A DNA stretch of 54,443 nt from Tyzzerella sp963558545. Lineage in GTDB: Bacteria > Bacillota > Clostridia > Lachnospirales > CAG-274. The notes beneath the pieces were generated by a model that did not search any database, was not told the DNA's origin, and was given only the letters and a program-made list of their open reading frames with translations. The stretch covers positions 1 through 54,443 of the forward strand of contig NZ_CAUWHO010000011.1 in assembly GCF_963558545.1 (NCBI RefSeq). Reading direction: 5' to 3'. Position numbers and translations under genes: made by a program. Shown one piece after another: positions 44,822-54,074 of the stretch (its first letter is position 1; each line of letters opens with the position of its first letter).

Positions 44822-45367
44822 TTAAAGATTATCATAAAAATCACAAACAGTTTGTCTACACATACAATATTTACAATGGGAAAAACTACAAGTAGCTTCT
44901 CCTTTACCTGTTTTTAACATATAACGCATATCTTCTAAAACATTTAAAAGATATTTTCTTAGATACCTTGTATTTTTTACAACAAAACAATAGTCATTAT
45001 ATATAAGTTTACCTTTTTTTACCTTATATCCATATAAATCTTCAATAATAAGGAAGTATGCTACAAGCTGTAATAAATCTCCAGTATGAGGCATAGGGTC
45101 ATCTTTTATGCTACCACTTTTAAGCTCTATTACATAACATTTATTAAATTTTTTGTACACAAAATCTGGTTTACCTTGTATATTATATTTTTCGGAAAAA
45201 AGTAACTTTTTGTATATAACATTAGGTTTTTTGTTTTTTGTATTTTGGTCTGTATAAAAAAGGATATAACCAAAAGGTGTTAAACTTTTAGATTTGCTTT
45301 TTTTTATAGGCTTAGGTCTTATTAAAAGTAAAGATATAAAGATTAATATTATTATAATATACCACAT
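44822..45367 (-). CDS. Cas4-like PD-(D/E)XK nuclease, C-terminal half with membrane anchor
   Basis: 181 residues. Residues 2-17 form a membrane helix (WYIIIILIFISLLLI) followed by a Lys-rich stop. The nuclease core has NIQGKPDFVYKKFNKCYVIE with D68 and E81, then LKSG with K83, and DLLQLVAYFLI with Q100, the Cas4/Dna2 motif. The end is a cysteine cluster (C160, C165, C168, C170, C175; CSFSHCKYCMCRQTVC). The N-terminal Cys and His of the Cas4 fold are missing here and lie in the preceding ORF. Its ATG overlaps that ORF by 16 bases. No CRISPR array or cas gene is nearby. Confidence 0.8.
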   Translation of the reverse strand: MWYIIIILIFISLLLIRPKPIKKSKSKSLTPFGYILFYTDQNTKNKKPNVIYKKLLFSEKYNIQGKPDFVYKKFNKCYVIELKSGSIKDDPMPHTGDLLQLVAYFLIIEDLYGYKVKKGKLIYNDYCFVVKNTRYLRKYLLNVLEDMRYMLKTGKGEATCSFSHCKYCMCRQTVCDFYDNL

Positions 45368-45645
45368 ATTTTAAGCCCCAATAATAATAAAATAGTAAGT
45401 ATAGTTAGTAATAAAAACTTAATTGTTAGTTTAATTTTTCTTTTAATAAGAAAAGTATCGTGAAAATTTACACCTTTTTTAAAGTTATCTATTGTTTTGT
45501 ATGTAAACCCCAATTCTTCGTTTCGCTTTTTGTACCTTTCTCTAATATATTTTTTACCATATAGCCTTTCGTAGTACCAGCTATATTGACAATAACAATA
45601 TTTATTTATCTCACTAGCAGATATTTTTTCATTGCTATTATTCAT
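45352..45645 (-). CDS. Cas4-like protein, N-terminal half with membrane anchor
   Basis: 97 residues. ISASEINKYCYCQYSWYYER is the N-terminal block of Cas4-type nucleases (helix, then Cys and aromatic residues), with C17 and C19. GVNFHD with H62 resembles the conserved Gly-X-X-X-His site. Residues 73-96 are a strong membrane helix. The frame stops 16 bases into the next ORF, which supplies the rest of the fold. Its ATG overlaps the TAA of YhaM (TAATG). Neither half alone has a full Cas4 fold. Whether this is a functional split or a decayed gene is discussed in the findings. Confidence 0.75.
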   Translation of the reverse strand: MNNSNEKISASEINKYCYCQYSWYYERLYGKKYIRERYKKRNEELGFTYKTIDNFKKGVNFHDTFLIKRKIKLTIKFLLLTILTILLLLGLKICGIL

Positions 45646-46586
45646 TAAAAATTAGACTTTCTAAGATTTCTAGCTAACATTTTATGATAGCCAACCCAGT
45701 TGCCAGTTGTATTATCAGAAAAGATAGCTTCTTCGTACATTTTAATTTTTGCATCTAGTTCATCTGCACAATGTAAGATAAATGCTTCAATAGTTTTTGG
45801 TCTTTTTGGAGAGCCAAATTCATATTCGCCGTGGTGAGAAAGTACACTGTGTTTTAAAAGCGATTGTAGTTGATGAGGAAAGTCTGGTATTTTACTACAT
45901 TCTTTTGTTATAAGCTCTGTACCTATTATTATATGTCCTAAAAGCTGTCCGTCATCTGTGTAGTCGTTATCTGGAAAAGGAGAAAGCTCAAACATTTTGC
46001 CTACATCGTGTAAAAGAGCAGAGGCTATTAGTAAATCTCTATTTACATAGTCATAATGATTAGATAAAAAGTTACATATTTCACATATAGATAAACAATG
46101 CTCTAAAAGTCCACCCATATAGTTATGGTGCATACTTTTAGCAGCAGAATGTGTCTTAAACCTTTCTCTTAGTTGGTCATTTTTTATATAAATATTTTCT
46201 AATAAAGTTTTTATATGATTATTTTGTAAACTAGATATAATGTTTACTATTTTTTGGTAAAGCTCTTCTATATTTTTGTCAGTAGAAGGAATATAGTCCA
46301 TAGGGTCATATTCACCTTCTTGGCTACGTCTTATTTTTCTTATAGTCAGCTGAGGTTCGTTTTGATATGATAAAACACTAGCATCTATTTTTATAAAGTC
46401 GTTTTCTTCAAAACTTTGGATATTGTTATTAAGCTCCCAAACCTTTGCATTAATAGTGCCTGTTTTATCTTGAAGCAATAAAGAAAGGTAGTTTTTTCCA
46501 GAACGAGATTTTAAAGTTTGCTTTTTTTTGCAAAGATAGTGTTCCACTACTGTTTCATCTATTTTTAAATCTGATATATATCTCAT
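45645..46586 (-). CDS. yhaM: 3'-5' exoribonuclease YhaM
   Basis: 313 residues. N-terminal OB fold of the tRNA-anticodon type (SRSGKNYLSLLLQDKTGTIN). HD domain: MHHNYMGGLLEHCLSICEI with H163, then LLHDVGK near 192-198, and the late LKHSVLSHHGEYEFGSPKRP motif. YhaM is a metal-dependent 3'-5' exoribonuclease that trims mRNA ends. It starts the coupled block leading to the Cas4-like halves and RlmD. The ATG follows GGAGG. Confidence 0.94.
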   Translation of the reverse strand: MRYISDLKIDETVVEHYLCKKKQTLKSRSGKNYLSLLLQDKTGTINAKVWELNNNIQSFEENDFIKIDASVLSYQNEPQLTIRKIRRSQEGEYDPMDYIPSTDKNIEELYQKIVNIISSLQNNHIKTLLENIYIKNDQLRERFKTHSAAKSMHHNYMGGLLEHCLSICEICNFLSNHYDYVNRDLLIASALLHDVGKMFELSPFPDNDYTDDGQLLGHIIIGTELITKECSKIPDFPHQLQSLLKHSVLSHHGEYEFGSPKRPKTIEAFILHCADELDAKIKMYEEAIFSDNTTGNWVGYHKMLARNLRKSNF

Positions 46587-46636
46587 TAATAGTCCTCCAA
46601 ATATTTTATAATATAAATATACTATGTAAATAGGAA

Positions 46637-47578
46637 TTAGTCAAACTTTTTAAGGGCTTTATTGCTAGAATAATTGAAAAGTTTGCCTTGAAATCTGTTT
46701 TCATTAATCATTTTTTGCTCTATCATATCTTTTATTTTCCACCAGCTCATACCCCAGTTTGAAAATAGAGTAAATTCTTCAGGAGCTCTTCCTATAATTC
46801 TTTGTATAGCTATATTAGGGGATAGATATTCTAAAAATGTAATAGTTTTTTCTATATAGTCTTCAACGGGTAACATAGAAAATTCTTTGTTTAAATACTG
46901 ATTTGCAAGGAGAGTATTTTTTTCTATATATAGGGCGTGTAATTTAACAAAATCTGTATTTAACACACTTAAAATTTTGGCCGTTTCTATTGTATCTTCT
47001 ATTGTATCCCAAGGTAAATTTAATATAACGTGTGTGCATACATTAAATTTATAAGATTTTATAAGATTTACAGACTGGATATATTCTGCTAAAGTGTGTC
47101 CTCTATTTATTTTATTTAATGTTTTATAGTTGGCAGTTTGTAAGCCTAGCTCTATTGTTATATCAATATTGTATTTATTTTTTATATCTTTTAAAATATC
47201 TAAATAATCTGTGCTTATACAATCTGGCCTAGTAGATATAGAAATATCTACTATATCATCTATTATTGCTTCGTTTACATATTTTTTAAATAATGGCAAT
47301 GGTATATATGTGTTTGAATAACTTTGAAAATATGCTATATATTTTTTTGCTTTATATTTTTTTTCTATAAGCTCTTTATTTTTTAAAAGTTGCTCCTTAA
47401 CAGATAGATTAGCAGATAAGTTTTCAAAGCCTACGCCTTCATCTCCACAATAGGTGCAACCTCCAAAGGCTACATTGCCATCTCTATTAGGGCAATTAGT
47501 TTCTTTTAATGATATAGGGAGTTTATATACCTTTTCTCCATATTTTTCTTTTAAATATTTTGAATATTCTTTATACAT
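46637..47578 (-). CDS. TIGR01212 family radical SAM protein
   Basis: 313 residues. The cluster motif is the family's unusual CPNRDGNVAFGGCTYCG (CX11CX2C), followed by GVGFENLSANLSVKEQ. Other features are FQSYSNTYIPLPLFKKYV, ISTRPDCISTDYLDIL, LGLQTANYKTLNKINRGHT, VCTHVILNLPWDT and GRAPEEFTLFSNWGMSWW. YtqA of Bacillus and YhcC of E. coli belong here. The reaction is not settled. Own start with AAGGAA; 50 bases separate it from yhaM. Confidence 0.92.
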   Translation of the reverse strand: MYKEYSKYLKEKYGEKVYKLPISLKETNCPNRDGNVAFGGCTYCGDEGVGFENLSANLSVKEQLLKNKELIEKKYKAKKYIAYFQSYSNTYIPLPLFKKYVNEAIIDDIVDISISTRPDCISTDYLDILKDIKNKYNIDITIELGLQTANYKTLNKINRGHTLAEYIQSVNLIKSYKFNVCTHVILNLPWDTIEDTIETAKILSVLNTDFVKLHALYIEKNTLLANQYLNKEFSMLPVEDYIEKTITFLEYLSPNIAIQRIIGRAPEEFTLFSNWGMSWWKIKDMIEQKMINENRFQGKLFNYSSNKALKKFD

Positions 47579-47656
47579 AAAATTCCTTTCTATTTTATAA
47601 TAATTAATATGAAATATAGTATAATTTTATATAATTATATTAAATTTAAATTATAT

Positions 47657-47686
47657 TTGCAATAAAACTATTGCAATAAATATGAT
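47657..47686 (+). promoter_or_regulatory. Possible promoter for the topoisomerase pair
   Basis: TTGCAA (47657-47662), an 18-base spacer, TATGAT (47681-47686). TTGCAATAAA occurs twice here as a direct repeat 14 bases apart (47657 and 47671). Confidence 0.4.
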
Positions 47687-47760
47687 TTTTTGTTAATCTA
47701 AAAAACAGAGTAATTTTTTTGTTATTTATAAAAATAAAAATATAAAGAGGTAGGAGCTTT

Positions 47761-49743
47761 ATGGCAAAAAATAATATAAAAAAAACATCTGAATATGGTA
47801 ATGAGAGTATTACATCTTTAAAAGGTGCAGATAGAGTAAGACTAAGACCAGCCGTAATATTTGGCTCTGATGGTATTTTAGGTTGCAAACACTCTATTTT
47901 TGAAATATTATCAAATTCTATAGATGAGGCAAGAGAAGGATTTGGTAGTTTAATTAAAATATCTTATTTTAAAGATAAATCTATATGTATAGAAGATAAT
48001 GGTAGAGGAATACCAGTAGATTACAATTCTAAGGAAGATAGATACAACTGGGAACTTTTATTTTGTGAACTATATGCAGGTGGTAAATATCTTAATAATA
48101 GTGGAGAAAACTACGAATTTAGTTTAGGGCTTAATGGGCTTGGGCTTTGCTCTACACAATATAGCTCAGAGTATATGGACGTAGAAATAATAAGAGATGG
48201 GTTTAAATATACACTACATTTTGAAAAGGGCGAAAATGTAGGAGGATTAAAAAAAGAAAAAACTAATTTAAATCATACAGGAAGTAAAATACATTGGCGT
48301 CCAGACACAGAAGTTTTTACAGATATAAATATAGAAATAGACTATTTTAAAGAAATATTAAAAAGACAATGTGTTGTAAATGCAGGGCTTAAATTTGAAC
48401 TTTATGATGAACAAACAAACGAAACATTTAATTTTTGCTACGAACAGGGTGTAAAAGATTATATAAAAGAAATTTCAAATGATAAAAACTTTACAGAACC
48501 AGTTTATTATAGCCACGAAACAAAAGGTAAAGACAGGGAAGATAAAGAAGAATATAAGTTAAAATTTGAAATGGCATTTGCTTTTAATAATGAGATAAAC
48601 TTAGTAGAATATTATCATAACTCTAGCTTTTTAGAATATGGTGGTTCTCCAGATAAAGCTGTAAAATCGGCTTTTGTATTTGCTATTGATAAATATATAA
48701 AAGCTAATAATTTATATAAAAAAGATGAAAAGAAAATAGTTTATTCTGATGTGGAAGATAGTTTGATTATGGTTATAAATTCTTTTTCTACACAAACAAG
48801 CTATGAAAATCAAACAAAAAAAGCTATAACAAATAAGTTTATACAAGATGCTATGACAGACTTTTTAAAAGAACGCCTTGAAGTTTATTTTATAGAAAAT
48901 AAGGCAGATGCAGATAAAATAGCAAATCAAGTGCTGATAAATAAAAGAAGTAGAGAAACAGCAGAAAAAACTAGAATAAATATTAAAAAGAAACTAACAG
49001 GCTCATTAGATATGAACAATAGAGTAGAAAAGTTTGTTAATTGTAGGTCTAAAGATGTTAACAAAAGAGAAATTTATATAGTGGAAGGGGACTCTGCTCT
49101 TGGTGCTTGTATGCAAGGGCGTGATGCAGAATTTCAAGGGATAATGCCTGTAAGAGGGAAAATACTTAATTGCTTAAAGGCTAATTATGATAAAATATTT
49201 AATAGTGATATTATAACAGATTTATTAAAAGTACTTGGGTGTGGCGTTGAGCTAAAAACTAAGCATAATAAAGAGCTTAATAGTTTTGATTTAAGCCAAC
49301 TTAGATGGGATAAAATTATAATATGTACAGATGCAGATGTAGATGGGTTTCAAATAAGAACACTTATTTTAACTATGCTTTATAGATTAGTACCTACATT
49401 AATAGAAGAAAAGAAAGTATTTATTGCAGAATCACCTTTATATGAAATTACGGCAGGTAAAAAAACATTTTTTGCTTATTCGGAAAAAGAAAAAGCAGAC
49501 ATAATAGGTAAAATAGATGGTAAATACCATATACAACGCTCTAAAGGGCTTGGGGAAAATGAGCCAGAAATGATGTGGCAAACTACTATGAACCCTAAAA
49601 CAAGAAAGCTTGTACAAGTTTTACCAGAAGATGTAGAAAAAACAAAAGAAATGTTTGAAATGCTACTTGGAGATAATTTAAAAGGCAGAAAAGAATATAT
49701 AGAACAAAATGGATATAAGTATATAGACCTTACAGATGTTTAA
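47761..49743 (+). CDS. parE: Type IIA DNA topoisomerase B subunit, divergent ParE/GyrB-like
   Basis: 660 residues. GHKL ATPase: HSIFEILSNSIDEAREG with E48 and N52, IEDNGRGIPVDY, and the ATP lid LGLNGLGLCSTQ, which differs from the usual GLHGVG. Toprim: VEGDSALGACMQGRD, CTDADVDGFQIRTL. Terminal block: QRSKGLGENEPEMMWQTTMNP. It pairs with the A subunit 24 bases downstream to unlink and supercoil DNA. I call it ParE-like as it lacks clear gyrase marks; the assignment to topoisomerase IV is an inference. Confidence 0.88.
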   Translation: MAKNNIKKTSEYGNESITSLKGADRVRLRPAVIFGSDGILGCKHSIFEILSNSIDEAREGFGSLIKISYFKDKSICIEDNGRGIPVDYNSKEDRYNWELLFCELYAGGKYLNNSGENYEFSLGLNGLGLCSTQYSSEYMDVEIIRDGFKYTLHFEKGENVGGLKKEKTNLNHTGSKIHWRPDTEVFTDINIEIDYFKEILKRQCVVNAGLKFELYDEQTNETFNFCYEQGVKDYIKEISNDKNFTEPVYYSHETKGKDREDKEEYKLKFEMAFAFNNEINLVEYYHNSSFLEYGGSPDKAVKSAFVFAIDKYIKANNLYKKDEKKIVYSDVEDSLIMVINSFSTQTSYENQTKKAITNKFIQDAMTDFLKERLEVYFIENKADADKIANQVLINKRSRETAEKTRINIKKKLTGSLDMNNRVEKFVNCRSKDVNKREIYIVEGDSALGACMQGRDAEFQGIMPVRGKILNCLKANYDKIFNSDIITDLLKVLGCGVELKTKHNKELNSFDLSQLRWDKIIICTDADVDGFQIRTLILTMLYRLVPTLIEEKKVFIAESPLYEITAGKKTFFAYSEKEKADIIGKIDGKYHIQRSKGLGENEPEMMWQTTMNPKTRKLVQVLPEDVEKTKEMFEMLLGDNLKGRKEYIEQNGYKYIDLTDV

Positions 49744-49767
49744 AATATATAATATAAAGGAGATTTT

Positions 49768-51939
49768 ATGAATAATTATATAGAACAACCAATAACAAAA
49801 ACATTAGAAACAAACTATATGCCATATGCTATGAGCGTTATTATCTCTAGAGCTATACCAGAAATAGATGGATTTAAGCCCTCTCATAGAAAGCTATTAT
49901 ACACTATGTATCAAATGGGACTTTTAAAAGGGAATAGAAGAAAGTCTACTAATGTTGTTGGAGAAACAATGAAACTTAACCCTCACGGAGATATGGCTAT
50001 ATATGAAACCCTTGTAAGATTAACAAGAGGTAATGACTCTTTGCTTACACCGTTTATAGACTCTAAAGGAAATTTTGGTAAACAATTTTCTAGAGATATG
50101 GCTTTTGCAGCATCTAGATATACAGAGGTTAAGTTAGATAGTATATGTCAAGAAATATTTAAAAATATAGACAAAAATACAGTAGATTTTGTAGATAATT
50201 ATGATGGAACTATGAAAGAACCTGTGCTTTTTCCTACTACTTTTCCTAATATATTAGTTACCAATAATCAAGGGATAGCAGTTAGTATGGCTAGTTCTAT
50301 ATGTAGCTTTAATCTTAAAGAAGTTTGCGATGCTACTATAAAATTTATTAAAAATGAGAAAGTAGATATTAAAAAATATCTTAAGGCTCCAGATTTTTCT
50401 AGTGGTGGAGAGCTTATATACAATGAAAAAGAAATAGAAAATATATATAAAACAGGAAGAGGTAGCTTTAAGCTTAGAGGAAAATACAGGGTTGATAAGA
50501 AAAATAGCCTTATAGAAATTTATGAAATACCTTATACTACAACTATAGAGGCTATTATTGATAAAATTATTAGCCTTGTTAAAAGTAACAAAATTAAAGA
50601 AATAAACGATGTTAGAAATGAAACAGATAAGAATGGACTAAAAATAACTATTGATATTAAAAAAAGCGCTAATCCAGAGCTACTTATGCATAAGTTATAT
50701 TCTATGACTACTTTAATGGATAGTTTTAGTTGTAACTTTAATGTACTTGTTGGTGGTGTACCTAAAACTATAGGTATAAAACCAATCCTTACAGAATGGC
50801 TTAAATTTAGGATAGAATGTATAAAAAGGCAAACGGCTTATGATTTACAAAAGAAAAAAAATAAACACCACCTTTTATCTGGTCTTGCTAAAATATTATT
50901 AGATATAGATAAAGCTATTAGAATTATTAGAGATACAGAAGAAGACAGTATGGTTATACCTAATCTTATAAAAGGATTTAAAATAGATGAACAGCAAGCA
51001 GAATATATAGCAGAAATAAGGCTTAGAAACCTTAATAAAGAATATCTTTTAAACCGTATAAAAGAGCGTGAACAATTAGAAAAAGATATGAAAGCTTTAG
51101 AAGAAATATATGAAAGTGAAGAACTTATTAAAGATATAATATGTACAGAGCTTAAAGAAATAGGTAAAAAATATGGTAAACCTAGAAAAACAGAAATAAT
51201 ATATCACGAGGAAGTAAAAGAAATAGAAGAACACGAGCTTATAGAAGACTATACAGCTAGATTTTTCTTAACAAAAGAAAATTATTTTAAAAAAGTTACT
51301 TTAGTTTCTTTACGTTCTTCTGGAGAGCATAAGCTAAAAGATGAGGACACTATCATACAAGAAATAGAAGCTATTAATAAATCTGAAATAATATTTTTTT
51401 CTGATAAAGCTAATGTGTATAAAATAAAGGCTTATGATATACCAGAGGTTAAAGTTAGTAATATAGGGCATTATTTACCTAACCTTTTAAATATGGAAGA
51501 TGATGAAAATATAATATATTTTACTATAACAAATGACTATAAAGGACATATGCTATTTGTGTTTGAAAATGGTAAAATAGCTAAAGTACCTTTAGATGCT
51601 TATCAAACAAAAGTAAACAGAAGAAAGCTAATAAATGCTTATAATGATAAATATAAACTTATAAATATTAAGTATATTTTAGATGATATAGACATAATCT
51701 TAATTAGAGATAATGACAAGGCTATTCTTTTAAATACTGATAAAATAGAGGAAAAGTCTACAAAATCATCTATGGGGGTTAATATTTTAAATCTTAAGAA
51801 AAACAGTAAAGTTACCTATTTTTTGGAAAAAGATGATTTTATATCTGATGATATAGAATATTATCGTTCTAAAGATATACCATCTACAGGGCATTTTATA
51901 TTAGATAAGGATAAAAATAAAAATAACTTTTTAAAATAA
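49768..51939 (+). CDS. parC: Type IIA DNA topoisomerase A subunit, divergent ParC/GyrA-like
   Basis: 723 residues. Winged helix part: YAMSVIISRAIPEIDGFKPS, KSTNVVGETMKLNPHGDMAI. The nucleophile is Y118 in FAASRYTEVKLD. A coiled coil runs about 430-470. The C-terminal 200 residues form only a partial beta-pinwheel, with no GyrA-box seen. This is expected for ParC rather than GyrA. AAGGAG precedes the ATG. The parE-parC pair has no other genes in the operon before a terminator. Confidence 0.88.
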   Translation: MNNYIEQPITKTLETNYMPYAMSVIISRAIPEIDGFKPSHRKLLYTMYQMGLLKGNRRKSTNVVGETMKLNPHGDMAIYETLVRLTRGNDSLLTPFIDSKGNFGKQFSRDMAFAASRYTEVKLDSICQEIFKNIDKNTVDFVDNYDGTMKEPVLFPTTFPNILVTNNQGIAVSMASSICSFNLKEVCDATIKFIKNEKVDIKKYLKAPDFSSGGELIYNEKEIENIYKTGRGSFKLRGKYRVDKKNSLIEIYEIPYTTTIEAIIDKIISLVKSNKIKEINDVRNETDKNGLKITIDIKKSANPELLMHKLYSMTTLMDSFSCNFNVLVGGVPKTIGIKPILTEWLKFRIECIKRQTAYDLQKKKNKHHLLSGLAKILLDIDKAIRIIRDTEEDSMVIPNLIKGFKIDEQQAEYIAEIRLRNLNKEYLLNRIKEREQLEKDMKALEEIYESEELIKDIICTELKEIGKKYGKPRKTEIIYHEEVKEIEEHELIEDYTARFFLTKENYFKKVTLVSLRSSGEHKLKDEDTIIQEIEAINKSEIIFFSDKANVYKIKAYDIPEVKVSNIGHYLPNLLNMEDDENIIYFTITNDYKGHMLFVFENGKIAKVPLDAYQTKVNRRKLINAYNDKYKLINIKYILDDIDIILIRDNDKAILLNTDKIEEKSTKSSMGVNILNLKKNSKVTYFLEKDDFISDDIEYYRSKDIPSTGHFILDKDKNKNNFLK

Positions 51940-51945
51940 AGTTAT

Positions 51946-52005
51946 AAAAAAAGACCTTTTTACATATATTTTTATAAAAATAGAATATATGGGAGGTCTT
52001 TTTTT
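51946..52005 (+). terminator. Terminator after parC that contains the next gene's ribosome binding site
   Basis: AAAAAAGACCT (51947-51957) pairs with AGGTCTTTTTT (51994-52004), with a second stem ATATATT/AATATAT inside. The GGGAGG at 51991-51996 that serves the following gene is partly buried in the right arm. Confidence 0.8.
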
Positions 52006-53571
52006 ATGGAAATTTTGAAAAAAGATATTACAATAGATAAAAAAATAGGAAAAGAAACTAGTCAAGTTTTGATAGAAGGAGATATTATTGTACCTGATAC
52101 AAAGCCAGATATAGACGTAGTATTAGAGGCTAATGGTTCTGCATATATAGATAGTAAAGATATAGTAAATGATAGAATTACTTTTAAAGGTAATTTAGAT
52201 ATAAATGTTTTATTTATTGCAAAAGGGGATAACAAACCTATATACAATATGCAATCTACATATCCTATTAATGATTTTATAAATATGGAAGGCATAGACA
52301 AAGATATGACTGTCTTTACTACTTGTAATATTACAAACTTAGATTATAAACTTATAAATGATAGAAAAGTAAGCTTTAGGGCTATTTTAGATGTTACATC
52401 TGAAGTTTTGGCTAAAGAAAACATAGAGGCTGTAACTACAATAGATGGACTTGATGAAAATCAAATGAAAGTAACTAATATAAACGTAAATAAAGTTGCT
52501 TGTACAAAATTTGACCGTTTTAATATAAAAGATGATATAGAAATATCTAGCGGTAGACCTAATATAAGAGAAATATTAGATATAAATTTTAATATTATTA
52601 ATAAAGATGTTAGAACTCAGTTAGAAAAAATAAACATATCTGGAGATATTAGAGCTTGTGTTCTTTATAAAAGTGACGAAGAAGATAGTATTATTACATA
52701 TTTTGAACAAGATATACCTTTTAATGGGTCTATAGAAATAGATGGTGCTACTGATGATATGATAGGCGATGTATATTTAGATATACAAGAGAAAAATATT
52801 CAAATTTTAGAAGATGTAGATGGAGAGCCTAGATTAATAGGTATGGATATTTATATTGGTTGTAATATTAAAGTTAGCTATGAAAATGAAATGAATATTT
52901 TAGAAGATGCCTATGCTCTTGATAAAAAAATTAATATAGAAAAAAATATACAGAGCTATCCTATGCTTGTTTGCAAAAATAAAAATCAAGCATCAATTAA
53001 AGAAGTTGTAAAATTAGATGAAGATTGTCCACCAATTTTACAAGTTTTAAAAGTTTCTGGTAAACCTATTTTAGACAACGTAGAAATTTTAGAAGATAAA
53101 ATAATTGCAGAGGGGATTTTAGATTGTAAAATACTTTACATTACTAATAATGATGAATATCCTATTCATTGTTTTAATACTATTATACCTTATAGACAAG
53201 CTATAGATGCTAAAGGTACTAATCCACAAATGGCTAAAGTAGATATTAATTCTTATATTGAACATATAGGAGTTAATATGATGTCTGATAAAGATGTAGA
53301 AATTAGATGTGCTATTAACTTTGATACTTGCGTTTTAAAAGAAAAAGAAGTGGCTTTTATTACAGATGTTATATTTGAAGAAATAGATGAAGAATTTTTA
53401 AATAGTATTGCTAGTATGATTATTTATGTTGTACAATCTGGTGATACTCTTTGGGATTTAGCTAAAAAATTTAATACAACAGTAGATGATATAGTAGAGC
53501 TTAATGATATAGAAAATCCCGATTTAATTTATCCAGGGCAAAAATTATTAATACTTAAAAAAGTGTGTTAA
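52006..53571 (+). CDS. SPOCS (DUF3794) and LysM domain protein, spore-coat-like
   Basis: 521 residues. Two or three SPOCS/DUF3794 repeats cover about residues 5-450; the first begins MEILKKDITIDKKIGKETSQ and contains VPDTKPDIDVVLEANG. The end is a LysM domain (YVVQSGDTLWDLAKKFNTTV, DLIYPGQKLLI). Such proteins occur in spore-forming Clostridia and are thought to bind the spore peptidoglycan surface. No signal peptide is seen, as for other coat proteins. Its GGGAGG is inside the parC terminator, so it is likely read from its own, possibly sporulation, promoter. Confidence 0.9.
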   Translation: MEILKKDITIDKKIGKETSQVLIEGDIIVPDTKPDIDVVLEANGSAYIDSKDIVNDRITFKGNLDINVLFIAKGDNKPIYNMQSTYPINDFINMEGIDKDMTVFTTCNITNLDYKLINDRKVSFRAILDVTSEVLAKENIEAVTTIDGLDENQMKVTNINVNKVACTKFDRFNIKDDIEISSGRPNIREILDINFNIINKDVRTQLEKINISGDIRACVLYKSDEEDSIITYFEQDIPFNGSIEIDGATDDMIGDVYLDIQEKNIQILEDVDGEPRLIGMDIYIGCNIKVSYENEMNILEDAYALDKKINIEKNIQSYPMLVCKNKNQASIKEVVKLDEDCPPILQVLKVSGKPILDNVEILEDKIIAEGILDCKILYITNNDEYPIHCFNTIIPYRQAIDAKGTNPQMAKVDINSYIEHIGVNMMSDKDVEIRCAINFDTCVLKEKEVAFITDVIFEEIDEEFLNSIASMIIYVVQSGDTLWDLAKKFNTTVDDIVELNDIENPDLIYPGQKLLILKKVC

Positions 53572-53593
53572 AATATTATAATTTATATTATGT

Positions 53594-53625
53594 AAAGTCA
53601 CCCATTAAATAGGTGGCTTTATTTT
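53594..53625 (+). terminator. Terminator after the SPOCS/LysM gene
   Basis: AAAGTCACC pairs with GGTGGCTTT (one G-U) and is followed by ATTTT. Confidence 0.85.
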
Positions 53626-53660
53626 AATATTATAAAATATACAAATGTATGAAATTTATA

Positions 53661-53916
53661 TTATATTTTAAAATGTTTGTAATAAGTGATACGATTAATA
53701 TTTAAAATTCTATATAAAGTTTTAATAGAATTATGAAAACGAAGGGTATGTACAGCATCTAATCTTTTGTTTGAGGAAAGCGTGAATATGGCAATAGCTT
53801 TTTTATATTAAATTCTCCTCTTCAAGAAGAGCATTACCCTTTTGTAATTTATGAATTTGTTTAGCATAAATAATAGTAGCACCATAAATTTTAACAGAGA
53901 AAATTGCTTTATACAT
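53661..53916 (-). pseudogene. Decayed IS3-family transposase fragment
   Basis: On the minus strand, a frame from ATG 53916 reads AKQIHKLQKGNALLEEENLI and stops. After shifting frame at an A-run it continues KKAIAIFTLSSNKRLDAVHT and NSIKTLYRILNINRITYYKH before a stop at 53661. The LEEENLILKK-AIAIF coiled coil and the SIKTL-ITYYKH helix are typical of the OrfA end/OrfB start of IS3-type elements. About 85 residues remain; the DDE catalytic domain is gone. No terminal inverted repeats or target duplication could be found by eye. Confidence 0.7.
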
Positions 53917-54074
53917 TTAGCAATACCACAAAAATAGACACCATATTTACAACTAAGCTAGGATTAAGACTTACCATTTTGATATAAATTGCATACTTGT
54001 TATATCAGATTTATTTTGATACACTAGAATACATAGAATAATAATTATAGAATATCAAGATAGAGGTGTTTTAA

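Larger units (their letters stand above)
53572..54074. other. Intergenic region with a terminator and a transposase remnant
   Basis: 503 bases. It contains the terminator 53594-53625, an IS3 transposase relic 53661-53916 (minus) and the 5' region of the XRE gene with GAGGTG at 54063-54068. Bases 53917-54050 may be more of the insertion element but have no readable frame. Confidence 0.6.

Noticed and set aside
45352..45367. Programmed -1 frameshift joining the Cas4-like halves
   Set aside because: The overlap is in the right frame relation but contains no X-XXY-YYZ slippery heptamer in phase and no clear downstream stem; coupled re-initiation is simpler.
44822..45645. CRISPR-Cas adaptation module
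   Set aside because: The Cas4-like halves have no cas1, cas2 or repeat array within the window, and neighbours are housekeeping RNA genes.
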